Positions 32,189-41,967 are shown, numbered from the stretch's first letter. The stretch is 64,000 nt of DNA from Anaerolineales bacterium (GCA_019454165.1 CP075367.1:441971-505970), one strand, 5' to 3'. The notes: generated by a model not told the origin, from the sequence alone. Numbers and translations are program-made.

Positions 32189-33502
32189 GTGCAAGCTACC
32201 GCAGACTCCGCTGTTCCCAAACTGAACATCAAACAACGCCTGGCTGATTTCAATAAATTGTGGTTCGCCACCACGGTCAGTGTCTTCGGCGGGCAGGTGA
32301 CCAACCTGGCGATCCCGCTGGCGGCCGTGACGCTGCTGGGCGCCAATGCCATGCAGATGGGCTGGCTGCGCACCTTCAGCAACTTGCCCTTCCCGCTGTT
32401 CAGCCTGCTGGCGGGCGTGTGGCTTGACCGGGTGCGTCGCAAGCCGGTGATGATCACGGCCAATCTGGTGCGGGCCGTGTTGCTGTTCTCCGTGCCGCTG
32501 GCCGCCGCCCTCTCCCTGCTGACGCTTGAGCAGCTTTACATCGTGGTGTTTTGTGTCGGCACGTTGACCGTGATCCATGATGTGGCTCACTTCGCCTATG
32601 TGCCGGCGCTGGTGACGCGCAAGCACCTCATTCAATCCAACAGCAAGCTGCATGCCAGCCATTCGCTGGCGGAGCTGGGCGGCCCCGGCCTGGGCGGGCT
32701 ACTGGTGCAATGGCTGGGCGCGCCCTTCACTGTGCTGCTGGATGGGATTGCCAACCTGGGGTCTGCCCTGGCCGTCTCGCGCATCAGCACACCGGAGACC
32801 GCCAAGCCGCGGGCGAAGAACCCCGCTACAGTTTGGCAGGACATCGTGGCCGGCTTGCATGCTCTGTTCGATACCCCGGCCTTGCGCTCCATCATTATTG
32901 CTTCCATGCTCCTGGTGCTGTTCAACTCCGCCGGCATGTCGATCTACTTGCTGTACTTGTCGCAGGATCTGCAGCTCTCGGCCGCCACGATCGGCCTCAT
33001 CTTCGCCGCCAGCGGCGGCGCAGCCATGCTGGGGGCGGCCCTGGCCGCCCCGGCCGCGGCGCGCATCGGCGTTGGGCCGGCCATCATTCTGGGCTGGTTC
33101 ATGCAGACCCTCGGCCGCCTGGCGATCCCGTTCGCGGGCGGCTGGGCGCTGCTGCCGGTGTTGTTCGGGGCGCACGTGCTGATGGGCGTGTTTGGCACGA
33201 TCGCCAATATTCATCAATGGACCTTCCGCCAGAACACGGTCAGCGATGACTTTCTGGCGCGGGTCACGGCCGGCCACCGCTTTGCGGTGTACGGCACGGC
33301 CGCGGTGGGCTCCTTGCTGGGCGGTGTGCTGGGCACGCGCATGGGCTTGCACCCGGCGCTGGTGCTGTGCGCGGCGCTGGCGCTGCTGGGGCCGCTGTAT
33401 GCGCTGCTCTCGCCGTTGCGCACGGTGCGTAAGCAGCCTGGCGCTGAGCCGGTTGCGCAGGTGGAAGAGGCGGCTCTGCCGCCGGATGGGGGGATCAGCT
33501 AA
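32189..33502 (+). CDS. Major facilitator superfamily transporter
   Basis: About 437 residues with 10-12 transmembrane segments. GVWLDRVRRKPVMI is the MFS loop 2-3 signature (GxxxDRxxRR). Probably an exporter of the MFS_3/EntS-like type; substrate unknown. The start is uncertain: a GTG at 32189 (VQATADSAVPK) is proposed because upstream codons run through the terminator-like hairpin; an ATG at 32126 is the alternative. Divergent from lipB. Confidence 0.83.
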   Translation: MQATADSAVPKLNIKQRLADFNKLWFATTVSVFGGQVTNLAIPLAAVTLLGANAMQMGWLRTFSNLPFPLFSLLAGVWLDRVRRKPVMITANLVRAVLLFSVPLAAALSLLTLEQLYIVVFCVGTLTVIHDVAHFAYVPALVTRKHLIQSNSKLHASHSLAELGGPGLGGLLVQWLGAPFTVLLDGIANLGSALAVSRISTPETAKPRAKNPATVWQDIVAGLHALFDTPALRSIIIASMLLVLFNSAGMSIYLLYLSQDLQLSAATIGLIFAASGGAAMLGAALAAPAAARIGVGPAIILGWFMQTLGRLAIPFAGGWALLPVLFGAHVLMGVFGTIANIHQWTFRQNTVSDDFLARVTAGHRFAVYGTAAVGSLLGGVLGTRMGLHPALVLCAALALLGPLYALLSPLRTVRKQPGAEPVAQVEEAALPPDGGIS

Positions 33503-34895
33503 CCAGGCAGCGCCGAAACAGATCGTGCTGCAGCAGGTTGTGGGGGTCAGTTTGCGCTTTGAGCTTTAGCAGGCCGGCCACGGTTTCCGGGCGCAGGAAG
33601 GCGCGGGCGCGCTCCGCCGTCAGCATGCCATCTTTGGCAAAGTAGAAGCGGCCGCCGTTGGCGAGCACCACCGCGTCCAGCTCTTCGGCCAGCGCCAGCA
33701 GGCGCCCCGGGTCGCCCGGCACGCGGAAGTCGAGCGCCAGTGAGTAGCCATCCACCGCGTGCGAGAGCAGGAACTTGTCCGGCCGGTGGCGCTTCAGCAC
33801 GGCCAGGTAGGGCGGCAGCCCGCGGCGCTGGGCCAACTGCAAGATCTCGCGGAAGGCCGGCTCGGCCGCCGCGGCCGGGATGAAGCTTTGGTGCTGCACC
33901 AGGCCGCCGCGGCCGTAGATGCGCTCCCAGCCGGGGATGTAATCCAGTAAAAAATTGAACTCAACCAAAGATTGCAAATAGGCTTTGTTGTTGTGCAGCA
34001 GGCGGTCGGCGCTGTACTTGGCAAAGTTCACCAAACGTACGCCGAAATTGTTGACGAAGGGCGCCATCAGCGGCGGCAGCGCGCCTTTGGGGATGCCGAG
34101 GATGCTGCGCGGCAGGTCCAGGTTGGCTTGCTGCGGGGCGCGCTCGCTTTCGGTTAAGTAGGTGGCGCGGTGCAGCTGGCCGCGGCCCAGGGCGCGGCCG
34201 CGGGCGGTGGCATCCAGCCAGCCCACGATGTAGTCTTCGTCCTTGTGGGCGTCCACCGCGGCCAGCATGCCGGCCAGGTGCGGCTGCGTCCAGGCCGTGA
34301 CGCGTACGTGGCTTGAATAGACCTTCTTGAGTTGCAGCGTGATCGAAGTAAAGATGCCCAGCAGCCCCATGCCGCCGATCATGGCGTAGAACAGCTCGCT
34401 GTTTTGCTCAGGGCCGCAGGTGACCTGCTGGCCGTTGGGCAGCAGGGCGCTGAACGCTATGACGTGCTCGCCGATGGGGCCGGCCTGCCAATTGTTCTTG
34501 CCGTGAATGTTGGCGGCCAGGCAGCCGCCCAGCGTCGGGAACATGGTGCCGGGCACCACCGGCGGCCACCAGCCGTGCGGTAGGGCATGCCGCCATAGTT
34601 GTTCGATAGTGACGCCGGGCTCGACGGTGATGACGCCGGTGGCCGCATCCCATTCCAGGATGCGGGTGAGCTCCCCCAGTTCCAGCACGATGTGGCCGGT
34701 GTTGAGGGCTGCATCGCCATAGCTGCGGCCCGAACCGCGCAAGCCCACGCTGAGACCAGCGGCGCGGGCCTGCTCGAACAGGGCGGGCAGCTCATCCGTG
34801 TGCTGCGGGCGAAAGACATAGGCCACCCGCTGCAGCGAATGGCCGAAATTTTCCAGGCGGGCGGCGTTCTTGAGCAGCAGGGGGGCAGAACTCAA
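33495..34895 (-). CDS. FAD-linked oxidase, DprE1-like
   Basis: 466 residues. FAD-binding PCMH domain with GLRGSGRSYGDAALNTG and GWWPPVVPGT, GGCLAANIHGKN; the C-terminal cap holds KFLLSHAVDGYSLALDF. This resembles DprE1, which oxidises decaprenylphosphoryl ribose, the first half of its epimerisation to arabinose. The TTG start overlaps the stop of the upstream SDR gene as TTGA. The tandem SDR matches DprE2, so the pair probably inverts C2 of a lipid-linked pentose; this is inference. Confidence 0.83.
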   Translation of the reverse strand: MSSAPLLLKNAARLENFGHSLQRVAYVFRPQHTDELPALFEQARAAGLSVGLRGSGRSYGDAALNTGHIVLELGELTRILEWDAATGVITVEPGVTIEQLWRHALPHGWWPPVVPGTMFPTLGGCLAANIHGKNNWQAGPIGEHVIAFSALLPNGQQVTCGPEQNSELFYAMIGGMGLLGIFTSITLQLKKVYSSHVRVTAWTQPHLAGMLAAVDAHKDEDYIVGWLDATARGRALGRGQLHRATYLTESERAPQQANLDLPRSILGIPKGALPPLMAPFVNNFGVRLVNFAKYSADRLLHNNKAYLQSLVEFNFLLDYIPGWERIYGRGGLVQHQSFIPAAAAEPAFREILQLAQRRGLPPYLAVLKRHRPDKFLLSHAVDGYSLALDFRVPGDPGRLLALAEELDAVVLANGGRFYFAKDGMLTAERARAFLRPETVAGLLKLKAQTDPHNLLQHDLFRRCLVS

Positions 34896-35674
34896 AAGGA
34901 GAGTCTCCGGAAAATAAAAGAGGGCACGTTGCGTACGGCAAGCATCAACCAGCGCCACCACCACGGCACATACACCACCTGCTTGCGGCCCTTGATGGCC
35001 TTCCAGATGCCATCCGCGCACTCCTGCGGGCTGATGACGCCGAAGCTGCGCGGGGCATTGGCCAGGATCTGCGTATCGACGAAGCCCGGCCGCACGGTGA
35101 GTACATGCACGCCGTGGCGGCTGAGGCGGTTGCGCAGCGCTTCGAGGTAGGTGTCCAGCCCGGCTTTGGAGGCGTTGTAGGCCGGGTTGAGCACGCGGCC
35201 GCGGTCGCCCGCCACCGAGGAAATGCCGACCAGTTGCCCGCCGCCTTGTTTTTGAAACAGCGCGCCCACCTGGCCCAGCCAGGCCACACCGCCGGCCAGA
35301 TTGACCGAGAGCATGTGTTGATCTTTCTCCAGATCGAATTCGTCAATGCTGACTTGCGGCATGACGCCGGCGCAATAGACGAACAGGTCCAGCCCGCCCA
35401 GCTCGGTCAGCAGGCGTTGCAGCATGGCCGGAATTTGGTCCAGTTGGGTGACATCATGGGCGAAGGGCAGCGCACGCGTCTGGCCGCCCAGGTTAAGCTC
35501 GTTGGCGAGGGCCTGCAGCGGCTCCGGCGTGCGCGAGAGTGCCGCCACCAGGTAGCCTTCGGCGGCGAGGCGGCGCACCAGGGCGGCGCCGATGCCGGAG
35601 GAAGCGCCGACGACGACGGCGCGCTTGCGGCGGGCGAGTGGAGCTTCAGGCGGGGTGGGCGTTTGGGCAGTCAT
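34892..35674 (-). CDS. Short-chain dehydrogenase, DprE2-like
   Basis: 260 residues. Rossmann motif GASSGIG, Ser in GISSVAGDRG, catalytic YNASK and a C-terminal amphipathic end. Pairs with the DprE1-like oxidase by overlapping codons. Start at 35674 (MTAQTPTPPE); CATAAT (35689-35684) lies 9 bases before it, a leaderless pattern. Confidence 0.85.
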   Translation of the reverse strand: MTAQTPTPPEAPLARRKRAVVVGASSGIGAALVRRLAAEGYLVAALSRTPEPLQALANELNLGGQTRALPFAHDVTQLDQIPAMLQRLLTELGGLDLFVYCAGVMPQVSIDEFDLEKDQHMLSVNLAGGVAWLGQVGALFQKQGGGQLVGISSVAGDRGRVLNPAYNASKAGLDTYLEALRNRLSRHGVHVLTVRPGFVDTQILANAPRSFGVISPQECADGIWKAIKGRKQVVYVPWWWRWLMLAVRNVPSFIFRRLSF

Positions 35675-35761
35675 GACGCGTGAATTATGCCACTTATGCG
35701 TTATGCGGCACGCGCAGGGAACCTGGGCGGCAGGCGCGGGGTAGTAAGGGTGAGGTGCATT

Positions 35762-36985
35762 ATGAAAAAACCAATCCGTATTCTGCTGGGGGCGCTGGTG
35801 CTTGTGGCCGTGGTGCTTTCGCTGCCATTTTGGCTGCCCACTGTTTTGGCGAACACACACGCGGCCGGGGCAGTGGATTCTGGCGAAACAACTCTGCTGT
35901 TGTGGAGCAATGAATGGCAGCCGGCTGAGGGCGGCGTGCAGAATAGCCCGCGCCTGGTGGCCTGGCAGCCTGCCAGCGGCGAAACCGCCTGGAGCCTGGA
36001 TACCGGCTACGCCTACGGCGCGGTCTTGGATGATGCGAGCGCCTACCTGGTGGAAGACCCCGTGCGAAAAGCCTACGAACCGCAAGCGCTGCTGCAATTG
36101 AGCATTGTTGATCTGCGCAGTGGCGAACGGCTCAGCCAGACCGCGCTGAAGGGCGAATTCCTGGCCAATCTAAGCTCTGGTGCGCCGGTGCCGATCCTGG
36201 TGCTGGGCGACACACTCTATTTCACGAATAATCGCCAAAGCGCCAACCTGGCCGCCTATAACCTGACCACCCACACGCTGCAAGACGCGCGCAATTCCCT
36301 GTGCGAGAACGGATATCCGGTGGAATACGAATACATCGCCAGCCAGCACGCCATCCTGAGCCTATGCGTCGAGTTCAGCACGGATATGCAGACAAGCCTG
36401 ACGCGCGTGTCGCTGGCCGACGGCGCGCAGCAGAGCTTGCCGATCGACATGACCGTGGATGGACACTACCCGGCCAACGGCCTGGTGGTCACGCCGGATG
36501 AGCAGGTCTATGTGCTCAACAGCGGCAGCTACACGATGATGCAGATCGATGTGGAGACGATGCAGCCGCTGCGCCAGGCCAACTATGCCGAGGCCAAAGC
36601 GGAGCACGATGGCTGGCTGGAGCGCGGGCTGGCCTGGCTGCTGGAGCAAGCTGCCCGCCCGGCCCAGGCCAAGATGCTGTTCGCCGTGACGGCGCTCTCG
36701 CCGGATGGCAGCCAGCTGGCCGTCGCCGGCAGCCCGCTGCACGGCAACCAGCGCGAGCTGTACATCGTGGATCTGGACAGCTTGCAGGCGGTCCAGCGCG
36801 TGCGCATGCCGGGGCTGGCCAGCCAACTGGCTTACCTGGACAGCCAAACCGTGGCGCTGGTCTACGGCGACAGCTCGCCGTGGTACCAGCTCGCCGCGCT
36901 CGACACGGCCAGCGGCCAGCATACTTTGCTGGCCGCGCCGGCCTTCGGGTACTTGCGCAGCTTGTTCGTGCTTGCCGGGCAATAG
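35762..36985 (+). CDS. Secreted or membrane-anchored beta-propeller-like protein
   Basis: About 407 residues. The N-terminal hydrophobic segment (residues 3-28) is a signal peptide or anchor. Repeated blocks such as SPDGSQLAVAG, VTPDEQVYVLN and SLQAVQRVRM suggest YVTN/WD40-like blades. Function unknown. The ATG at 35762 follows GGTGAGG; an earlier ATG (35687) gives a poor N-terminus. Confidence 0.7.
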   Translation: MKKPIRILLGALVLVAVVLSLPFWLPTVLANTHAAGAVDSGETTLLLWSNEWQPAEGGVQNSPRLVAWQPASGETAWSLDTGYAYGAVLDDASAYLVEDPVRKAYEPQALLQLSIVDLRSGERLSQTALKGEFLANLSSGAPVPILVLGDTLYFTNNRQSANLAAYNLTTHTLQDARNSLCENGYPVEYEYIASQHAILSLCVEFSTDMQTSLTRVSLADGAQQSLPIDMTVDGHYPANGLVVTPDEQVYVLNSGSYTMMQIDVETMQPLRQANYAEAKAEHDGWLERGLAWLLEQAARPAQAKMLFAVTALSPDGSQLAVAGSPLHGNQRELYIVDLDSLQAVQRVRMPGLASQLAYLDSQTVALVYGDSSPWYQLAALDTASGQHTLLAAPAFGYLRSLFVLAGQ

Positions 36986-37005
36986 GCTGGCCTGCGCCGG
37001 TTTGT

Positions 37006-37011
37006 TACAAT
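37006..37011 (+). promoter_or_regulatory. -10 element before the aminotransferase
   Basis: TACAAT, about 28 bases before the ATG, with a GGAGG ribosome site at about 37031-37035: a conventional leadered start. Confidence 0.5.
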
Positions 37012-37039
37012 CGCTCTCTGACACCAAATCGGAGGACGA

Positions 37040-38113
37040 ATGGGCCATCTTTTTATTCCGGGTCCCGTGGATGTAGATTCGGAGATCGCTGCTGAGCAAA
37101 CCCGCGCCATGCTGCCCCACCGCAGCGCGCAGTTCGAAGAGATCTTTCGCCGCGCTGGCGAGAACGCGCAGAAGATCTTCTTCACCAAGTACCGCGTCTT
37201 CATCAGCGCGTCCTCCGGCACCGGCTTCCACGAGGCGGCCGTGCGCAACCTGGTGGAGAAGGATGTGCTGTGCTGCGTGAACGGCGCCTTCGCCGAGCGC
37301 TGGAAGCAGGTGGCCGAGAGCAACGGCAAGCAGGCCGATGTGCTCAGCGCAGATTGGAAAGAGCCCATCACGCCTGAACGCGTGAAAGACGCGCTCAGCC
37401 AAAAGAACTACGAAGCCATCCTGGTGGTGCACAACGAAACTTCCACCGGCTTGGTCAATCCGATCAAGCAGATCGCTGAGGTGGTGCGTGCCACCAGCCC
37501 GGATACGCTGATCTGTGTGGACGCAGTGTCCTCGCTGGGCGGCGACAAGATCGAGATGGACGCCTGGGGGCTGGACATGGTCCTGACCTCGGCTCAGAAG
37601 GCGCTGGCGCTGCCGCCGGGCATTTCGCTGGCGGCGGTCAGCGACCGCGCCATGGCCAAGGCCGAGACGGTATCCAACCGCGGCTGGTACTTTGACCTGG
37701 TGCGCATGGAAAAGCACCGCCTCAAGGACAGCACGCCGGCCACGCCGGCTATCGGCCTGGTGTACGCGCTCGACAAGCAGTTGGAGCGCATGCTGGCTGA
37801 AGGGCTGGAGGCGCGCTTCGCCCGCCACGCCGCCATGGCCGAGCTGACCCAGAACTGGGCCACCAGCCGCGGGCTGGAGCTGTACGCGCCCGAGGGCTAC
37901 CGCTCGCAAACCGTCACGACCATCGACAACAAGCTCGGCATCGAGGTCAGCAAGCTCAACGCCTTTTTGAGCGAGCGCAGCATGCGCATCGCCAACGGCT
38001 ACGGCCAGTTGAAGAACATCACCTTCCGCATCGGCCATATGGGCGAGCTGGGGCTCTCTGACATGGAGGAGCTGCTGGCTGCGATGGACGATTACCTGAC
38101 CCAGAACAAATAA
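37040..38113 (+). CDS. Class V aminotransferase (serine/alanine-glyoxylate family)
   Basis: 357 residues. FIPGPVDVD at the N-terminus, SASSGTGFHEAAV, VDAVSSLGG and the PLP lysine in TSAQKALALPPG are family features. Enzymes of this group transfer amino groups between serine or alanine and glyoxylate or hydroxypyruvate, or act in phosphoserine metabolism. Monocistronic with its own terminator. Confidence 0.9.
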   Translation: MGHLFIPGPVDVDSEIAAEQTRAMLPHRSAQFEEIFRRAGENAQKIFFTKYRVFISASSGTGFHEAAVRNLVEKDVLCCVNGAFAERWKQVAESNGKQADVLSADWKEPITPERVKDALSQKNYEAILVVHNETSTGLVNPIKQIAEVVRATSPDTLICVDAVSSLGGDKIEMDAWGLDMVLTSAQKALALPPGISLAAVSDRAMAKAETVSNRGWYFDLVRMEKHRLKDSTPATPAIGLVYALDKQLERMLAEGLEARFARHAAMAELTQNWATSRGLELYAPEGYRSQTVTTIDNKLGIEVSKLNAFLSERSMRIANGYGQLKNITFRIGHMGELGLSDMEELLAAMDDYLTQNK

Positions 38114-38143
38114 AAAAAGCCCCGCAGTTGCGGGGCTTTTTTT
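38112..38143. terminator. Bidirectional terminator after the aminotransferase
   Basis: AAAAAGCCCCGC / GCGGGGCTTTTT (38114-38125 with 38130-38141), loop AGTT. Confidence 0.9.
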
Positions 38144-38158
38144 GTGGGTCTACTTTGC

Positions 38159-38560
38159 TTAGTTAGGGCGCTTGGGCTGCACGCGCGGGCGGCTATTGCC
38201 ATCCGGCAGCACAGCGAACAGCACCATCTGTACCAGGCTGACGATGATGGCGCCCAGGAAGGCCGAGGCAAAACCATCGTAGCTGAACTGCACACCGAAC
38301 AGGTTGCTGAGCCAGGCGGTCGCCATGAACAGCAGGGTGTTGACCACCAGGCTGAACAGGCCCAGGGTGAAGACGTAGATCGGGCAGGTCAGCAGCTTCA
38401 GCAGCGGGGCCAGGAAGGCATTGATGATGCCGAAGAACAGCGCCAGCAGCAGGTAGGTGGTCCAGCTCTCATCGGCCACCGACAGGCCAGGCACAATGGC
38501 GATGGCGGCGTACAAAGCCACCGCGTTGACGGCGAAACGAATAAGCCATGAATTCTTCAT
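38159..38560 (-). CDS. Phage-holin-family small membrane protein (PF04020 type)
   Basis: 133 residues, four transmembrane segments, with FFGIINAFLAPLLKLLTCPI near residue 42, the family hallmark. Despite the name, chromosomal members are not phage genes and their role is unknown. The 17-base gap to the response regulator upstream suggests a shared transcript. Confidence 0.85.
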   Translation of the reverse strand: MKNSWLIRFAVNAVALYAAIAIVPGLSVADESWTTYLLLALFFGIINAFLAPLLKLLTCPIYVFTLGLFSLVVNTLLFMATAWLSNLFGVQFSYDGFASAFLGAIIVSLVQMVLFAVLPDGNSRPRVQPKRPN

Positions 38561-38577
38561 CTTTATTTGTAATCTCC

Positions 38578-39237
38578 TTACTTATCTAATGTAACATAAT
38601 TGTCAATACGATTTTTTACCGCGTAGGCGGCGGCCTCAGCCCGGGTGGACAAGGCCAGCTTGCTCAAGATCGAACTGACGTAGTTACGCACCGTTTTCTC
38701 ACTTAAGAAAACTTGATCGGCGATCTCTTTGTTACGCTTGCCTTGGGCTACCAGAGCCAGTACTTTCAGCTCCTGCTCGCTCAATGGGGCAAACGCCTCG
38801 GATTCGGCTTTGCGGGTGGTCTCACGCATGCGCTTGAAGACCTGCTGGGTGACGGCGGGGTCCAGCAGCGATTCGCCGCGGCCGATGCGCTCCAGGGCGG
38901 CGATCAGCTCGCGGCTGTCGATCTGCTTGAGCACATAGCCGGAGGCGCCGGCCGAGATGGCGTCGAACAGCAGATCATCGTCGGCGAAGGTGGTCAGCAT
39001 CACCACCTTGGTATCCGGGCGCAGCGCCATGATCTCGCGCGTGGCTTCAATGCCGCTTTTGCCGGGCAGGCGGATGTCCATAACCACCACGTCCGGCTGG
39101 TACTCGGCAGCCTGGCGCACGGCCTCATCTGCGGTGCCCGCCTCGGCAACTACTTCAAATTGGGGGTAATGGCTGAGCAGGGATTTGATGCCCAGGCGCA
39201 CCACCTCATGATCGTCAACCAGAAGAACTTTAAGCAT
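38578..39237 (-). CDS. NarL/DevR-type response regulator
   Basis: 219 residues. Receiver with DDHEVVRLG, phospho-Asp in [13 protein letters not shown] and the Lys in YVLKQID; C-terminal LuxR HTH ([24 protein letters not shown]). Divergent from a histidine kinase, its probable partner, across a 74-base gap with overlapping -10 elements. Confidence 0.93.
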   Translation of the reverse strand: MLKVLLVDDHEVVRLGIKSLLSHYPQFEVVAEAGTADEAVRQAAEYQPDVVVMDIRLPGKSGIEATREIMALRPDTKVVMLTTFADDDLLFDAISAGASGYVLKQIDSRELIAALERIGRGESLLDPAVTQQVFKRMRETTRKAESEAFAPLSEQELKVLALVAQGKRNKEIADQVFLSEKTVRNYVSSILSKLALSTRAEAAAYAVKNRIDNYVTLDK

Positions 39238-39245
39238 GCGCTTTG

Positions 39246-39267
39246 TATAATTCCTTTAAGGATTATA
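39246..39267. promoter_or_regulatory. Overlapping divergent -10 elements of the two-component system
   Basis: TATAAT on the + strand (39246-39251) and its mirror ATTATA (39262-39267; TATAAT on the - strand) flank CCTT-T-AAGG, forming a near-palindrome that could bind a regulator or force mutually exclusive transcription. Confidence 0.5.
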
Positions 39268-39311
39268 GCATTGCCTACTTTTGACAGCCCCTTTCCCGGA
39301 GTCTATACGCG

Positions 39312-40697
39312 ATGAGCACGCGCACCCTGCGTTGGATGGCGATCGTGCTGCCCTTGGTCTTTATGGTGGCGGTGATCTACGCGCGCATCGCCCTCGTGCC
39401 GCCGGAGCTCAGCCTCGAAGGCAATATCTTTGCCGTGGTGGCGGTGGCCCTGGGCGCCACGGTCTTCTCGATCTTCTTCTTCAACATCATTGACCGCCGC
39501 GAGGAGGAGATCACCCAGCGCGGCCGCCAGATCGAAGCCCTGCATGAAGCCGCCCTGGTGCTGACGGTGGAGCTGGACCTACAGGTGGTGCTGCAAAAGG
39601 TGGTGGATATCAGCCGTAACCTTTTGCACGCCAAATACGGCGCCCTGGGCGTGGTGGAACGCGGCACCACCAACATCCAGCAGTTCATCACCGCTGGCAT
39701 CGACCCGGAGGCGCGGGCGCGCATCGGCGCCCCGCCCAGCGGGCACGGCTTGCTGGGCGTGCTGATCAACCCGGAGGGCGGCGCGCTGATCATCAACGAC
39801 ATCCACAAAGATCCGCGTTCGGCCGGCTTTCCGCCCAACCACCCGCCGATGAAATCTTTGCTGGGTGTGCCGATCAAATCCAAGGGTGAGATCTTCGGCA
39901 ATTTGTATGTGGCGGATAAGTTCACCGGCGAAGATGAAACTGAAATGCTGCTCAACTTCAGCGAGGAAGACCGCCAGCTGCTGCAGAAGTTCGCCACCCA
40001 GGCGGCGATCGCCATCGAGAACGCCCAGCTGTATCGCAAGACGCAGGAGCTGACCGTGATCCAGGAGCGCGAGCGCTTTGGCATGGCCCTGCACGACGGC
40101 ATCATGCAGTCCGTCTACGCGGCCGGCCTCTCGCTGCAGGAAGCCAAGTACGAGATCGACTCCAACACGGAGCATGCCAGCCGGCGCATTGACCAGGCGG
40201 TGGAAAGCCTGGGTGAAGTGCTGCGTGATCTGCGCAACTACATCATGGGCCTGCGCACCGGCCGCTTCCAGGGCCAGGATGTGGCGACCAGCCTGGGCCA
40301 ACTCGCCACCGAGCTGCGCGCCAACACCCTGATGAACGTCGTGTACGAAGCGCCCACCAAGTTGAGCGTCATCCGGCTCGATGAAGCCCGCACCGAAGAG
40401 ATCCTGCTGATCGCCAAAGAAGCGCTCAACAATATTCGCAAGCATGCCCAGGCGCGCAACGTGCTGGTCAGCCTCAAAGGTGAGGGTGAACTGGTGGTGC
40501 TGCGTATTGTGGATGATGGCATCGGCTTTGATTTTGAAGACGCAACCGGCGGCGAAGGCAACGGCCTGCGCAACATGCGCGAGCGCGCCCGCAAATTGGG
40601 CGGCGAGCTGGAGATCGACAGCATGCCCACTCAGGGCACGAACTTACGCGTGCAAATGCCGCTGGAGCCGCGGGCTACCAGCCCTGTTGGCGCATAA
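39312..40697 (+). CDS. Membrane histidine kinase with GAF domain (NarL-partner type)
   Basis: 461 residues. Two transmembrane segments (about residues 10-28 and 40-60), a short coil, a GAF domain (about residues 80-235), then a HisKA_3 dimerisation helix with the phospho-His in ERFGMALHDGIMQS, and an ATPase domain with EALNNIRKHA, DDGIGFD and GNGLRNMRERA. Layout is like DevS/LiaS kinases. Its last 23 bases overlap the convergent CoA-transferase gene. Confidence 0.93.
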   Translation: MSTRTLRWMAIVLPLVFMVAVIYARIALVPPELSLEGNIFAVVAVALGATVFSIFFFNIIDRREEEITQRGRQIEALHEAALVLTVELDLQVVLQKVVDISRNLLHAKYGALGVVERGTTNIQQFITAGIDPEARARIGAPPSGHGLLGVLINPEGGALIINDIHKDPRSAGFPPNHPPMKSLLGVPIKSKGEIFGNLYVADKFTGEDETEMLLNFSEEDRQLLQKFATQAAIAIENAQLYRKTQELTVIQERERFGMALHDGIMQSVYAAGLSLQEAKYEIDSNTEHASRRIDQAVESLGEVLRDLRNYIMGLRTGRFQGQDVATSLGQLATELRANTLMNVVYEAPTKLSVIRLDEARTEEILLIAKEALNNIRKHAQARNVLVSLKGEGELVVLRIVDDGIGFDFEDATGGEGNGLRNMRERARKLGGELEIDSMPTQGTNLRVQMPLEPRATSPVGA

Positions 40698-41967
40698 AGT
40701 AACGCAGTTCCTCGCGGTGCTCCGGGTGAGCCACGTTGATCAGCTCGCTGGCGCGCTCGCGCACGCTCTTGCCGTGCAGCGAGGCGATCCCATGCTCAGT
40801 GGCCACATAGTGCACATCGCCGCGTGAGGTGACTACGCCTGCGCCTTCGCGCAGGCGTGGCACGATGCGCGAGATGTTGCCGCGGGCCAGCGAGGGCAGC
40901 GCCACGATGGCCTTGCCGCCCTTGGAGCGCACCGCCCCGCGGATGAAATCCAACTGGCCGCCGATGCCGCTATAGAAGTAGCCGCCCATCGAGTCGGCGC
41001 ACACCTGGCCGCTCAGATCCACCTCAATGGCCGAGTTGATCGAGGTCATCTTGTGGTTCTGGGCGATCACGAAGGGGTCGTTGACATAATCGGTGGGGTG
41101 CAGCTCGATCATGGCATTGTCTTCCACGAATTTGTAAAGCCGTTGCGAGCCGAACAGGAAACCGGCCACGATCTTGCCGGGGTGCAGGGTCTTGGCGGCG
41201 TTGGTCACCACGCCCTGCTCCACCAGGTCCACCACGCCGTCCGAAAACAGCTCGCTGTGGATGCCCAGGTTACGTTTGTCGCCCAGTTTGGCCAGCACGG
41301 CGTTTGGCAGCGCGCCGATGCCGAGCTGCAAGGTGGCCTCATCCGGCACCAGGTCGGCCACCAGCTCGCCGATGGTTTCCTGTTCCGGCGTGACGGCTTT
41401 GTGGGCCGGCTCAGGCAGCGCGTAGTCCACCGCCACCATGTAGTCAATGTCGCTGACGTGAATGAACGAGTCGCCCAGCACGCGCGGCATCTGCGGGTTC
41501 ACCTCGGCGATCACCATCGTGGCCGCTTCAGCGGCCGGCTTGGTAACGCCCACCTCGACCCCGTAGGAGCAGAACCCGTGCTGGTCCGGCGGCGAGACCT
41601 GGATGAAGGCAATATCCAGCGGCAGCTGCCCATCGCGGAACAGGGCGGGCACCTCGGACAAAAAGATCGGAATGTAATCGGCGCGGCCTTCGTTCACCGC
41701 AGTGCGGGCCGGCGCGCCGATGAACAGGGCGCGGTGGCGGAAGCTGCGGCTGTAGCGCGGCTCCAGATATTGGCCGCCGGCGAAGGTGAGCACGTGCACC
41801 ACCTCCACATTCTCCAAGGCGCCAGCCCGCGCCACCAGGGCGCGTTCGATCTCCTGCGGGAAGCCAGCCCCGCCGCCCATGTAGATGCGGGCGCCGGAGG
41901 GGATATGGCGCACGGCTTCGGCGGGCGAGATGTATTTTTGGGCGAAGGTGTTGTGTGAGGCGTTCAT
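40675..41967 (-). CDS. Acetyl-CoA hydrolase / 4-hydroxybutyrate CoA-transferase family
   Basis: 430 residues. SGARIYMGGGAGFP at the N-terminus, IQVSPPDQHGFCSYG, and the catalytic Glu in LGIHSELFSDG; C-terminal VVTSRGDVHYVATEHGIA. These transfer CoA between acyl groups (for example butyrate or 4-hydroxybutyrate and acetyl-CoA). The exact acyl donor is unknown. TATCAT (41980-41975) is 7 bases before the ATG: leaderless. Confidence 0.9.
   Translation of the reverse strand: MNASHNTFAQKYISPAEAVRHIPSGARIYMGGGAGFPQEIERALVARAGALENVEVVHVLTFAGGQYLEPRYSRSFRHRALFIGAPARTAVNEGRADYIPIFLSEVPALFRDGQLPLDIAFIQVSPPDQHGFCSYGVEVGVTKPAAEAATMVIAEVNPQMPRVLGDSFIHVSDIDYMVAVDYALPEPAHKAVTPEQETIGELVADLVPDEATLQLGIGALPNAVLAKLGDKRNLGIHSELFSDGVVDLVEQGVVTNAAKTLHPGKIVAGFLFGSQRLYKFVEDNAMIELHPTDYVNDPFVIAQNHKMTSINSAIEVDLSGQVCADSMGGYFYSGIGGQLDFIRGAVRSKGGKAIVALPSLARGNISRIVPRLREGAGVVTSRGDVHYVATEHGIASLHGKSVRERASELINVAHPEHREELRYFMRQQGW

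Noticed and set aside
38159..38560. Prophage remnant because of the holin-family name
   Set aside because: PF04020 proteins are common chromosomal membrane proteins, and no other phage gene is nearby.
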